Source: Fibrobacter succinogenes | GTDB lineage: Bacteria > Fibrobacterota > Fibrobacteria > Fibrobacterales > Fibrobacteraceae | Assembly (NCBI GenBank): GCA_902756345.1 | Contig: CACVQR010000005.1 | Location: 62,001-126,000, forward strand | Length of the DNA stretch: 64,000 nt | Reading direction: 5' to 3' | Shown here: piece by piece, positions 16,322 through 26,550 of the stretch | Position numbering within the stretch: the first letter of the stretch is position 1 | Layout: each line of letters begins with the position of its first letter | Made by a program: the position numbers and the translations under genes | Notes under the pieces: model-generated | What the model saw: the letters and a program-made list of their open reading frames with translations, nothing else | What the model was told of the DNA's origin: nothing | Database searches by the model: none

Positions 16322-16349
16322 CGTCATTGCGAGCGTAGCGAAGCAATCT
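16322..16349 (+). repeat. Dispersed repeat of the CATTGCGAGCG..GCAATCT type
   Basis: A 28-nt element also present at 17194-17221 and, inverted, near 31325-31354. Here it lies between ecfT and the ATPase start. Translating through it gives a spurious N-terminal extension of the ATPase. Confidence 0.8.
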
Positions 16350-16372
16350 ATCTTAATTGTCTATCCCAATTT

Positions 16373-17878
16373 ATGAATATTACCTTAAAAAACGTCTCGT
16401 TCTCTTACTCTGATTCCTTGGACGATGCCGTCATCAAGAACTTGAATTTCGAAATCAAGTCCGGCGAATGCGTTGTGCTTGTGGGGGAGTCGGGTTGCGG
16501 TAAGACGACTATTTCAAAGCTGATCAACGGGCTTATTCCGCTTTATCAATCGGGAACGATGGCGAGCGACGTATTGCTCGGCGACAAGAATACCGCCGAT
16601 ATGACACTCGCCGAAATTTCACGATATGTGGGTTCCGTTTTCCAAAATCCGCGTTCGCAGTTTTTCAACATCGATACCGACAGCGAAATCGCTTTTGGCT
16701 GTGAAAACTTGGGAATGGACCCGGAAGAAATCCGGGAGCGCGTGGATCGCGTCGTGAAGGAATTCCACATAGAACATCTGGCGGGCCGAAATATCTTCCA
16801 CCTTTCTGGCGGAGAAAAGCAAAAAATCGCCTGCGCCTCGGTCTCTGCGACCGATCCGGAAATTTTCGTTCTCGACGAGCCATCGGCTAATCTTGACCTG
16901 AAGACCGTCGCAGACCTCGCCGGAATCATCAGGTTTTGGAAATCTCGCGGCAAGACCGTTGTTATCGTGGAGCACCGCATCCATTACCTGCGTGAAATCG
17001 CAGACCGGATTTGCTATGTAAAAGACGGCTACATTGCGTACGAGTGGACTCCCACTGAACTTGAGGCGAAAGGCCCGGAATATGCGGCAAGCCTCGGACT
17101 GCGCTGCATGAATTTAGAACAACTGGGTGAAACAGAAGATGCCCGCCTGCGCGGGCACGACAAGAAAGGTGTCTTTGCGAGTACGCTCTCCAGCGTCATT
17201 GCGAGCGAAGCGAAGCAATCTACCACAGAATTAATCGTCTTCAATGATCTCCATTTTGCCTACAACCGCAAATTCCCGGTTTTAGACATTCCGGTGCTTT
17301 CACTCCCGCGCAATCAAATCACCGCCATCATCGGCCATAATGGGGCGGGCAAATCGACGCTGGCCCAGGTGCTGTGCGGGCTCCGCGGAACCTGGCGACA
17401 AAAGCGCAAGGCCCGCAAATACGGCGCGTACCTGATTATGCAGGACGTGAACCACCAGCTGTTTACGGAAAGCGTCCTTGACGAAATCTTGCTGGGCATG
17501 AATCCGCAAGATGAAAACGCCGCCTTTGACATCCTTGAAAGGCTTAACCTGAAAGATTATGCTAGCTGCCACCCGATGGCGCTTTCGGGCGGCCAAAAGC
17601 AACGCGTGGCTATCGGCAGCGGCGTTTCTAGCGGGCGCGAAATTGTCGTATTCGACGAACCTACCAGCGGCCTGGATTACAAACAGATGCTTGCCGTTTC
17701 GGCAACTCTCCAAAAATTAGCCGCCACTGGAAAAACGCTACTCGTGATTACGCATGATCCCGAATTCATTCTAAACTGTTGCCAGTCCGTCATTCGCATG
17801 GAACACGGAAAAATCGCGGAACAGTACCTGCTGCAAGGCAATCAGGAAAAGTTGATTGATGCTATGCTGAATGCATAG
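16373..17878 (+). CDS. ECF transporter fused double ATPase (EcfA-EcfA')
   Basis: 501 residues from the ATG at 16373. The frame is open to a GTG at 16313, but that part is the dispersed repeat, so I use the ATG. Domain 1 has Walker A GESGCGKTT, LSGGEKQKI and Walker B VLDEPSANLD. Domain 2 has GHNGAGKST, LSGGQKQRV and VFDEPTSGLD. Each drives ATP-dependent uptake with EcfT and the S component. The linker between the domains contains a second copy of the dispersed repeat, read in frame as SSVIASEAKQS, preceded by a GC-rich hairpin-like stretch (ARLRGH). The linker is therefore partly built from repetitive DNA without breaking the frame. Confidence 0.88.
   Translation: MNITLKNVSFSYSDSLDDAVIKNLNFEIKSGECVVLVGESGCGKTTISKLINGLIPLYQSGTMASDVLLGDKNTADMTLAEISRYVGSVFQNPRSQFFNIDTDSEIAFGCENLGMDPEEIRERVDRVVKEFHIEHLAGRNIFHLSGGEKQKIACASVSATDPEIFVLDEPSANLDLKTVADLAGIIRFWKSRGKTVVIVEHRIHYLREIADRICYVKDGYIAYEWTPTELEAKGPEYAASLGLRCMNLEQLGETEDARLRGHDKKGVFASTLSSVIASEAKQSTTELIVFNDLHFAYNRKFPVLDIPVLSLPRNQITAIIGHNGAGKSTLAQVLCGLRGTWRQKRKARKYGAYLIMQDVNHQLFTESVLDEILLGMNPQDENAAFDILERLNLKDYASCHPMALSGGQKQRVAIGSGVSSGREIVVFDEPTSGLDYKQMLAVSATLQKLAATGKTLLVITHDPEFILNCCQSVIRMEHGKIAEQYLLQGNQEKLIDAMLNA
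17194..17221 (+). repeat. Dispersed repeat inside the ECF ATPase linker
   Basis: Same 28-nt element as 16322-16349 with about one difference. It is in frame with the ATPase and encodes part of the interdomain linker. Confidence 0.85.
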
Positions 17879-17938
17879 CGGATTTTGTTTGGCCTAATTG
17901 GAGTAGAGTTAACTTGTACGATTTTTTATCGTATTGGC

Positions 17939-19129
17939 ATGAATAGGACAAAAACACTCATTGCCGCGACCATGGTCGCACTTCTATCTGCCACATCCGC
18001 TAATGCTTGCCTTGCTGCCTGCAAAGAAAAGAAACGTGATGAGGCCTACAGTAAACCCCTTACGACATCGGCTTTGCAGACCCTTGTTGATAATTCCCTG
18101 CCGCAAAAGTCGGTTGATCCGGAACTTGGTGCGCCTTATACGGTTTACCCGATTGAGGTAAAACCCTACGACAAGGTTTTCCATTCGACGCTAATCGAAT
18201 ACTCCTTCGGAAGTTCGCCGCGCACGGTATCGCCGGTTTCTAGCCCGCGTGGAATTGTCCTGTATGTGCATGGTTACAACGATTACTTCTTCCAGGAAGA
18301 ACTTGCCGAAAAGTCGGATTCGGCGGGATTTGCATTCTTTGCAATAGATCTGCATTACAATGGGCGTTCTTACCGTGAAGGCGATCCGCGTTCCGATATG
18401 CGCAGCGTCAAGGAATACTACGCCGAATTGGATGCTGCCGTAGCGCTCAGCAAGAAAATTGCGGGGAACTCCATTTCTAGCAGCTTGCCGTATGTCATTA
18501 TAGGCCATTCGCAGGGTGGCTTGATTACGCCGAATTACCTGAACGAACGCAATAGTGAAGATTTTGCGGCGCTCGTCTTGAACAGCCCCTTCCTTGATTA
18601 TAAAAACAGCTGGTTCGTTCGTACTGTGGCGTTCCCCATGCTTTCGGATGTCGCGCTCTTGATGCCCGATGCAGCTGCGCCTAAGCAGGAATCTCCCAAG
18701 TACAACATGTCTCTTTTGAAAACTGAAAGAGGCGAATGGGAATTCAATACGGAATTAAAGAGTGATGAATGGCCGCAGCAATACTTCGGCTACCTTCGCG
18801 CCACCACGAGAGGCATTAAGTGGATTCACGCGGGAATGCAAATTCAGGCTCCTGTGCTCATGATGCGTAGCGGCTGCACGGTCGATAACGTCAAGTGGGA
18901 CGAAGACTACATGCGTTGCGACTGCATGCTGGATGTGAACCTTTTGGAAAAATGGGCTCCCAAGTTGGGTCCCGATGTCACAACGGTGACCGTTGAAGAC
19001 GGTATGCACGACCTGTTCCTTTCTCGTAAGGATGTTCGCGATTACGCTTACCGCACTATGTTCGAATTCCTCGACGATGCCGTAGCACGTAAAAACGCTG
19101 TCGTTGCGTATAACTATATTGCTCCCTAG
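17939..19129 (+). CDS. Secreted alpha/beta hydrolase (probable lipoprotein)
   Basis: 396 residues from the ATG at 17939. The N-terminus MNRTKTLIAATMVALLSATS is a signal sequence, and a later LAAC matches a lipobox, so it may be a lipid-anchored periplasmic protein; an alternative is ordinary cleavage after ANA. The hydrolase core has VLYVHGYNDYF, a FFAIDLHYNGRS strand, the nucleophile GHSQGG, and a C-terminal DGMHDLF for the catalytic His. This is the S33/serine-aminopeptidase-like (Hydrolase_4) group, which includes esterases and lysophospholipases. It lies 60 nt after the ECF ATPase but has its own leader, so joint function is uncertain. Confidence 0.7.
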   Translation: MNRTKTLIAATMVALLSATSANACLAACKEKKRDEAYSKPLTTSALQTLVDNSLPQKSVDPELGAPYTVYPIEVKPYDKVFHSTLIEYSFGSSPRTVSPVSSPRGIVLYVHGYNDYFFQEELAEKSDSAGFAFFAIDLHYNGRSYREGDPRSDMRSVKEYYAELDAAVALSKKIAGNSISSSLPYVIIGHSQGGLITPNYLNERNSEDFAALVLNSPFLDYKNSWFVRTVAFPMLSDVALLMPDAAAPKQESPKYNMSLLKTERGEWEFNTELKSDEWPQQYFGYLRATTRGIKWIHAGMQIQAPVLMMRSGCTVDNVKWDEDYMRCDCMLDVNLLEKWAPKLGPDVTTVTVEDGMHDLFLSRKDVRDYAYRTMFEFLDDAVARKNAVVAYNYIAP

Positions 19130-19207
19130 TGGGGTCTATTATGAATATATGGAACGTTTTCGCGCCGGTTTATGAATTAAGGCGAAGAATCCTGACAACC
19201 TGAGTTT

Positions 19208-19229
19208 CGAAGTTGCAGACGCAACTTCG
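19208..19229. terminator. Hairpin between convergent genes
   Basis: CGAAGTTGC, 4-nt loop, GCAACTTCG: a perfect 9-nt stem between the hydrolase (plus) and the DMT permease (minus). It lacks a strong T run, so terminator activity is uncertain. Confidence 0.4.
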
Positions 19230-19260
19230 TTACGCTTTGTGGACAATTTTAAATTCCTCA

Positions 19261-20292
19261 TCAGTGTGTTGAGATTTTCTCTAGGTCCTTGATGTCGTGG
19301 CTGTGACCGTGCTTTGCATCGGAAAAAACATGGTTGTGCAAATGGGAATGCGTAACAACGTGTGTATGGGTTATGCCGCCATGCGTGTGCGTGAAAATAT
19401 GCTGATGCATGTGCGAATGCGAGCGGACAAGCGTATCGTAAACCACAAAAATGGTACCGGCAATCATGACCAGGAACGCCACGACGTATTGCAGCGCGAT
19501 TTTTTCGTTCAGGAGCACGACAGAAAACAGGACGCCGATAATGGGCGCGAAGGCGTAAAAGGCGCTGGTCTTTGCGGCTCCCAGGTATTTTTGTGCGCGG
19601 ATGTAGGTGAAAATGCTCAGGCCGTAAGCCACAAAGCCGAGCAGCAGGGCGAGCGGGATGTATTTTGCGGCGAAGTTCATTTCGCTTGTGACGAGTGAAA
19701 CGACGATGGAACCGATTCCGGAACAGAGGCCTTTTATGGTCACAATCTGGTATGTGCTTTTGTCCGAAATTTTGCGGGTGCAGTTATTTTCTAGCCCCCA
19801 GCAGATGGTCGCTCCGAGAACAAAGATGGAGCCGATCGAGAAATTAAATCCGTCGACATTTTCGAACGAGAGAATTAAACTGGATATCGTTATGAATAAA
19901 ATAGCAATCCACAAACGCGTAGACACTTTTTCTCTAAAGATGAATAGCGCAATCAGCGTTGTCGCGACGATTTCGAAGTTCCCGAGCAGCGATGCGTTGC
20001 TGGACGTTCCGTACTTGACGCCAAACATGAGCAATATGGGCGCTGCGATGTCGAGCAGGACCATGCCCAGCGTGTAGGGAAAATCTTTTTTGCAGAGCCG
20101 TTCCGATTGGGACTCGCGCCTGACATGGAACAGGTAGAGAATGCCAATGCCGAGCCCCGCGCCAATATAGAGTAGCCCAGCCATGAATACAGGCGAAATG
20201 TGGGTCAGCAGCATTTTGGAGCAGGGAACATTCAGTGCATAAAATGCGGCCGCCGCTATAGCATAACCAATCGCAATGACATTCTTGTCCAT
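19261..20292 (-). CDS. EamA/DMT-family permease with His-rich C-terminal tail
   Basis: 343 residues with about ten hydrophobic segments in two homologous halves (AIGYAIAAAAFYALNVPCSK in the first; GSIFVLGATICWGLENNCTRK opening the second), the layout of EamA drug/metabolite exporters. The last ~50 residues, outside the membrane, are packed with histidines (HSHMHQHIFTHTHGG, HTHVVTHSHLHNH, KHGHSHD), which is not usual for the family and suggests binding of Zn, Ni or Co. Substrate unknown; metal or metal-chelate export or sensing is an inference. It is transcribed toward the convergent hydrolase gene. Confidence 0.8.
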   Translation of the reverse strand: MDKNVIAIGYAIAAAAFYALNVPCSKMLLTHISPVFMAGLLYIGAGLGIGILYLFHVRRESQSERLCKKDFPYTLGMVLLDIAAPILLMFGVKYGTSSNASLLGNFEIVATTLIALFIFREKVSTRLWIAILFITISSLILSFENVDGFNFSIGSIFVLGATICWGLENNCTRKISDKSTYQIVTIKGLCSGIGSIVVSLVTSEMNFAAKYIPLALLLGFVAYGLSIFTYIRAQKYLGAAKTSAFYAFAPIIGVLFSVVLLNEKIALQYVVAFLVMIAGTIFVVYDTLVRSHSHMHQHIFTHTHGGITHTHVVTHSHLHNHVFSDAKHGHSHDIKDLEKISTH

Positions 20293-20395
20293 GATTTAAA
20301 TGGAGAATTTTATGATGGGAGCGCGTCCAAACGAGCCTCCTGAGAAAGGAACTCGCCGCCGGCCCCCATCATCACGCCGGGAGCGGCAATATTCA

Positions 20396-22144
20396 TTACA
20401 GCTTCCAGCTGACGGCTTCGCGGCGGGAATCGATGAACCGGGCGTAGATTCCGCCGTTCTTCACGAGTTCCTCGTGCTTGCCCTGTTCCACGATGCGGCC
20501 CTTGTCTAAGACGATAATCTGGTCGGCGTGGCGCACGGTTTTTAGACGGTGCGCAATCATGATGACCGTCTTTTCGCGGGTCAGTTCCTGAATGGCAAGC
20601 ATCAAGTCGCGTTCATTTTCCGGGTCCACGTTCGCGGTCGCTTCGTCCAGAATGATGATTGGGGAATCCTTCATGATGGCGCGTGCAATCGAGATGCGCT
20701 GACGTTCACCGCCGCTGAGGCTTGCGCCGCCTTCGCCGATGACCGTGTTGTAGCCGTCGGGGAGTTTTTCGATGAAGTCGTGGCAGCAGGCTTTCTTGGC
20801 GGCTTCTACGACTTGCTCGTGCGTTGCGCTCGGATTCCCGAACTTGATGTTGTTTTCAATCGTATCGCGGAACAGATACACGTTCTGAAACACGAAACTG
20901 AAATTCTTCATGAGGCTGTCCATGCTGTAATCTTGCACGCGGCGGCCGCCCAAGGTCACCGAACCTGCGTTTACGTCCCAGAAGCGCGAGAGCAAATGGC
21001 AAAGCGTCGTCTTGCCCGAACCGCTCGGGCCCACGATGGCCGTAGTCGTCTTTTCGGGAATGGAAAGCGTCACGTTGTCAATGATTTTGCGCTTATCGTA
21101 AGCGAAATCGATACCGTCGGCCTTGATATCGTGATTGGCGGGGGCAACGTCTTCGCCATCGATGTCCATGGTGGGCTTGCTCAAGATATCGTTTGCGCGG
21201 TTCACGGCGATATCTACGGTGCGGAGGAGGGCCGCGTAGCTACCGCCCAGTTCCAGAGCCGCAAAGAGCATGAAGGAGCACACCAGCATGACAGCGCAGT
21301 TGGCAAGTTCCATGGTGCCGTTCAGGTAGAAATGAATCGAGAACATCATGATGGCAACGCCCGTGAGCTTGGCGACGAAAGTCTGCAAGTTCGAAAGTGG
21401 GACGCATTTGAGTTCCATGCCGATATTGGCGCTGGTATTCCTATCAATGATTTCGTTCAGTTCCTTGGAACGCTTGCCGGTCATGTTGTAGGCTTTTACT
21501 TCGGCGATTCCCTGGATGTATTCGAGAACTTTTTCGACCACCTTGCTGTCGGATTCCACTTTTTCGTGAGAAACGGCGCGGACGTTCATGCGCATGAGCG
21601 TGTTGATGAATTGGAAGAGCGCAAAGCCGATGGTTGCGACAATCGCAATTCGCCAATCGAAAAAGGCAATCATCACGATGATGAGGATGGTGTCGAGAAT
21701 GCCCTGCGTAACCATCATGACAACGCGTGTTGCCACATCGCCAAGCTGTTCCATGGTGTTGGTGGTGACGGAGGTGATGTAGCCGAGGCTGTTCTTGTTG
21801 AAGTAGCCCATGGGCAGGTAACGCAGGTGTTCGGCGATTTCGATGCGTTTGGAGGCGCAAGTGCGGTAACCGCCCTCGGTTTGCCACATGCTCATGATGC
21901 GCTTGGTGACTGTTGCTCCGATAAGGCTTGCCACCATGATTCCAAGCGAAAGCCAGACGGTGTCCATGGTAAACGGCGCAATTCCCTGCACATGGCGAAT
22001 GACGCCTTGCAACATGACAGCCATGGCACCGATGCGGAGCGCCATGAAGAAGGAATTGAAAATTCCCACGATGATAGAGCCGTAGAACTTGTGGCGGTTT
22101 TCTGCATTGCAGAAATTGAAGAACTTGATGAGAGTATCGAACAT
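20396..22144 (-). CDS. ABC exporter half-transporter, second of a pair
   Basis: 582 residues. The N-terminal ~310 residues are a six-helix exporter membrane domain; the C-terminal ATPase has VGPSGSGKTTLCHLL, LSGGERQRISIARA and IIILDEATANVDPEN. It starts at the base after the stop of the upstream ABC gene (TAAATG), so the two are translated as a unit and probably form a heterodimer of the MdlAB/IrtAB kind. Pairs of this type occur beside MptD-type ECF systems in other bacteria, which would fit transport of a metal chelate, but here the two sets are on opposite strands with two genes between them. Confidence 0.88.
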   Translation of the reverse strand: MFDTLIKFFNFCNAENRHKFYGSIIVGIFNSFFMALRIGAMAVMLQGVIRHVQGIAPFTMDTVWLSLGIMVASLIGATVTKRIMSMWQTEGGYRTCASKRIEIAEHLRYLPMGYFNKNSLGYITSVTTNTMEQLGDVATRVVMMVTQGILDTILIIVMIAFFDWRIAIVATIGFALFQFINTLMRMNVRAVSHEKVESDSKVVEKVLEYIQGIAEVKAYNMTGKRSKELNEIIDRNTSANIGMELKCVPLSNLQTFVAKLTGVAIMMFSIHFYLNGTMELANCAVMLVCSFMLFAALELGGSYAALLRTVDIAVNRANDILSKPTMDIDGEDVAPANHDIKADGIDFAYDKRKIIDNVTLSIPEKTTTAIVGPSGSGKTTLCHLLSRFWDVNAGSVTLGGRRVQDYSMDSLMKNFSFVFQNVYLFRDTIENNIKFGNPSATHEQVVEAAKKACCHDFIEKLPDGYNTVIGEGGASLSGGERQRISIARAIMKDSPIIILDEATANVDPENERDLMLAIQELTREKTVIMIAHRLKTVRHADQIIVLDKGRIVEQGKHEELVKNGGIYARFIDSRREAVSWKL

Positions 22145-23911
<1,767 letters not shown>

Positions 23912-24097
23912 ATAACCCTCGTTTTTCGCTGCAAAACATATAAAACGGGGCAAAAAAATACTGCTCCATTTGGATAGAGACAATCCAAACGAATTTTGCT
24001 CTAAAACCTAGTCAATTATTTTTCGAGTTGGCTGCGCAGGACAACGATATCTTCTACGGAAAGGCCGGAATATTCCGATAAGTCTCGAATTCCTTTT

Positions 24098-24286
24098 TTA
24101 CACCTTAAACTGCAGAATCTCTTCGGCGGTCAAATCCTCGATTCTCTTGCCCACGCGCTCGGCATATTCACCGAGTTTAAAAATATTCAGCTTACTCTTT
24201 GGAGGGTTCTTGTACGGATCCGGCATTGCCAAATATTCTTCCATGGAGTCCGCCAGAATGACCGCAGGCTTTCTAATTCCATTCAT
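24098..24286 (-). CDS. Small hypothetical protein paired with the GNAT-like gene
   Basis: 62 residues (MNGIRKPAVILADSMEEYLA...). I chose the ATG at 24286 because GGAGGT sits 8 nt upstream, inside the end of the preceding gene; the two overlap by 14 nt. It has a short hydrophobic start, a Pro/Lys-rich middle and a helical, acidic C-terminus (RIEDLTAEEILQF). It is not a recognised DNA-binding antitoxin fold. Tight coupling suggests it acts with the upstream protein. Confidence 0.6.
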   Translation of the reverse strand: MNGIRKPAVILADSMEEYLAMPDPYKNPPKSKLNIFKLGEYAERVGKRIEDLTAEEILQFKV

Positions 24287-24830
24287 AGGTGTAGACCTCC
24301 AAAAGTTTTTGCGCAGCACCCTTATCAAGCATAAAATGAAACGGATGCAGGATACCTAAAAAAGATGTTCCTAGAACATCAATATAGTGATTTAACAGTT
24401 CTTTGTTAAGGGCAAATCCATAAATATAGCCTTTATACCCCCATAACATAGAACGGTCTGCAGCGATTGCAAAAAGATGACCCCCAACTCCACTAAATTT
24501 CTGTTTTCCGAACAAATATTTATTGTTGTGCGGGGCCGTACAAGCCCAATGCAAATACGCTGCTTGCGCATTGACATCGTTCCTTACCCCTACAAGCCCT
24601 TGAATTTCGTTGTTTTCCTTTAAGGCAAGTGCATAAACCTCGACATCTTTTGGAACGTCAATCCAATTGATTCCCCATCCATCCTTTTCCTTGAATTTTC
24701 TCAGAAACGAGCGGCTCTCAATCTTGAACACCACGGTTTCTTTGATTTCACCCGTTTCGGTATCCTTGAGGCAAGGGACTATTTCGTCAAGCCAAACGTC
24801 AACACAACCGCTATTCAGCGTATTCTTCAT
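24273..24830 (-). CDS. GNAT-like acetyltransferase fold protein
   Basis: 185 residues, AAGGAG before the ATG. The order of elements suggests a GNAT-like fold: a strand VEVYALALKENNEIQGLVGV, another around AYLHWACTAP, a glycine-rich turn KFSGVGGHLFAIAADRS in the acetyl-CoA loop position, then GYKGYIYGFALNKELLNHYI and a C-terminal LHPFHFMLDKGAAQKLLEVY. The usual R/QxxGxG/A is replaced by FSGVGG, so activity is uncertain. It forms an overlapping pair with a 62-residue protein. Toxin-antitoxin or modification roles are possible; nothing here proves them. Confidence 0.5.
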   Translation of the reverse strand: MKNTLNSGCVDVWLDEIVPCLKDTETGEIKETVVFKIESRSFLRKFKEKDGWGINWIDVPKDVEVYALALKENNEIQGLVGVRNDVNAQAAYLHWACTAPHNNKYLFGKQKFSGVGGHLFAIAADRSMLWGYKGYIYGFALNKELLNHYIDVLGTSFLGILHPFHFMLDKGAAQKLLEVYTYEWN

Positions 24831-24975
24831 CTTTTACTCCTTCCCCGCGGACATGCGTTAAACAGCGGGGCTTTAGGTTATTTTGCATCGTGCGCGAAAA
24901 ACTATTTTCTACACACCTGTGCACTAAATATAGATTTTCAAAATCGGATTGTCAAGGTGTCGCAGCATAAATCTA

Positions 24976-26400
24976 TCACCAGTCATCATAGTCATTTTCA
25001 ACCACCCAATGAGAAACATCCCCCGTAAACTTTGTGTTCTTAAACATATCTATATTGTATTTTAAGCTGGAAACATCCCATGCAGACAAATTACCATCAA
25101 AGCAGGAGTCACAGAACATTTCGGTCATGTTTGTAACATTTTCAACATTCCAATTCGAAATATCTCCATTGAATATTGAATTACGAAACATTCCGCTCAT
25201 GTCTGTCACGTGAGACACATCCCATTTTGACAAGTCTCCATTAAAATAGGAATCACTGAACATTTGACTCATATCGGTAACATTTTCAACATTCCAATGC
25301 GAAATATCTCCGTTAAATTTAGAATTGCGGAACATACTGTCCATATTTTCAACGTTAGATACATTCCAATTCGAAATATCTCCATTGAATATTGAATTAC
25401 GAAACATTTCGCTCATGTCTGTCACGTGAGACACATCCCATTTTGACAAATCCCCATTAAAACAGGAATCACTGAACATTCGGCTCATATTCGTAACATT
25501 AGAAACATTCCAATTTGAAATATTTCCGTTGAATTTAGATTTTTCAAACATATAGCACATATCTCTAACGTTTGAAACATCCCAATTAGAAATGTCTCCA
25601 TTAAAATGCGATTCCCAAAAAAGTCCCGTCATATTCGTGACATTAGACACATTCCAGTTAGAAATATCACCATTAAACAGCGATCCCCAAAACATGCAAT
25701 ACATATTTTCGACATTGGACACATCCCAGTTGGAAATGTCGCCTTCAAAAGGGGAATCACAGAACACATAACGCATGCTTGTGACATTTTCGACATTCCA
25801 ATGAGAGATATCTCCTGTAAATTTGGAACGGCAAAACATTTCATTCATATTTTTTACATTTGAAACATCCCATTGCGATATGTCTGAGTTGAAAGACGAA
25901 TTCTCAAACATATGGCACATGTCTCTCACATTTGATACATTCCAATGTGAAATATCTCCTCTGAATTGAGACTTGAAAAACATATAACCCATATCTTTCA
26001 CATTTGAAACATTCCAACGAGAAATATCACCATTAAAGCTACAATTCCAAAACAATCCTCTCATATTTGTGACATTAGAAACATTCCAGTTGGAAATATC
26101 ACCGTTAAAGGATGAATACAAGAACATTTCGCTCATATTGGTCACATGAGACACATCCCAATTTGAAATATCAGCATTAAAATCAGCTTGCCAAAACATA
26201 CCTCTCATGTTTTTCACGTTGGAAACATCCCACTCAGACACATCACCGCTAAAATGAGCATTCATAAAAAGAAAACTCATGTCCGTTATATTAGACACAT
26301 CAATAAAATTCAAACTACAATTAGGTCCATTCTTAATAATGGTCCTATTGACAAGAATTCTTAATTCAAGCGAATCATGAACAATTATTTTTTCCGTCAT
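24976..26400 (-). CDS. DUF285-type repeat protein (17 units of 24 residues)
   Basis: 474 residues. Start at 26400 chosen because GGAGC is 5 nt upstream; an adjacent ATG at 26403 is too close to it. After an N-terminal cap (MTEKIIVHDSLELRILVNRT...), residues 53-460 are 17 tandem units of the form D-I-S-x-W-(N/D)-V-S-x-V-x-(N/D)-M-x-x-M-F-x-x-S-x-F-x-G, then a short cap ending DYDDW. This is the BspA/DUF285 surface-repeat pattern that folds as a solenoid and is usually adhesive. No signal peptide or anchor is seen, which is odd for a surface protein; it may stay inside the cell or use another export route. Base composition is AT-rich like its neighbours. Confidence 0.85.
   Translation of the reverse strand: MTEKIIVHDSLELRILVNRTIIKNGPNCSLNFIDVSNITDMSFLFMNAHFSGDVSEWDVSNVKNMRGMFWQADFNADISNWDVSHVTNMSEMFLYSSFNGDISNWNVSNVTNMRGLFWNCSFNGDISRWNVSNVKDMGYMFFKSQFRGDISHWNVSNVRDMCHMFENSSFNSDISQWDVSNVKNMNEMFCRSKFTGDISHWNVENVTSMRYVFCDSPFEGDISNWDVSNVENMYCMFWGSLFNGDISNWNVSNVTNMTGLFWESHFNGDISNWDVSNVRDMCYMFEKSKFNGNISNWNVSNVTNMSRMFSDSCFNGDLSKWDVSHVTDMSEMFRNSIFNGDISNWNVSNVENMDSMFRNSKFNGDISHWNVENVTDMSQMFSDSYFNGDLSKWDVSHVTDMSGMFRNSIFNGDISNWNVENVTNMTEMFCDSCFDGNLSAWDVSSLKYNIDMFKNTKFTGDVSHWVVENDYDDW
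25021..26244 (-). repeat. Tandem 72-nt coding repeats
   Basis: 17 in-frame units encode the 24-residue repeats. Units 12 and 15 differ at one residue (DLSKWDVSHVTDMS E/G MFRNSIFNG), pointing to recent duplication of a three-unit block. Confidence 0.85.
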
Positions 26401-26550
26401 CATTTGCTCCTGATTTTTTATTCTCTTATAAAATATAGATTTACAGACCGTCAAATTATGACATTCGAAATAATTTTTTTGAAATTTTCACATAATGACA
26501 CAATATGACACCACATTTTATTATTTTCTTATAGGAAGAAAGGAATAATT

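Noticed and set aside
16313-16372. N-terminal extension of the ECF ATPase reading HCERSEAI
   Set aside because: The codons come from a dispersed repeat seen elsewhere; the ABC domain starts normally at the ATG at 16373.
25021-26244. Regular 72-nt repeats considered as a CRISPR array
   Set aside because: Units are contiguous, in frame and encode a 24-residue solenoid; there are no unique spacers and no cas genes.
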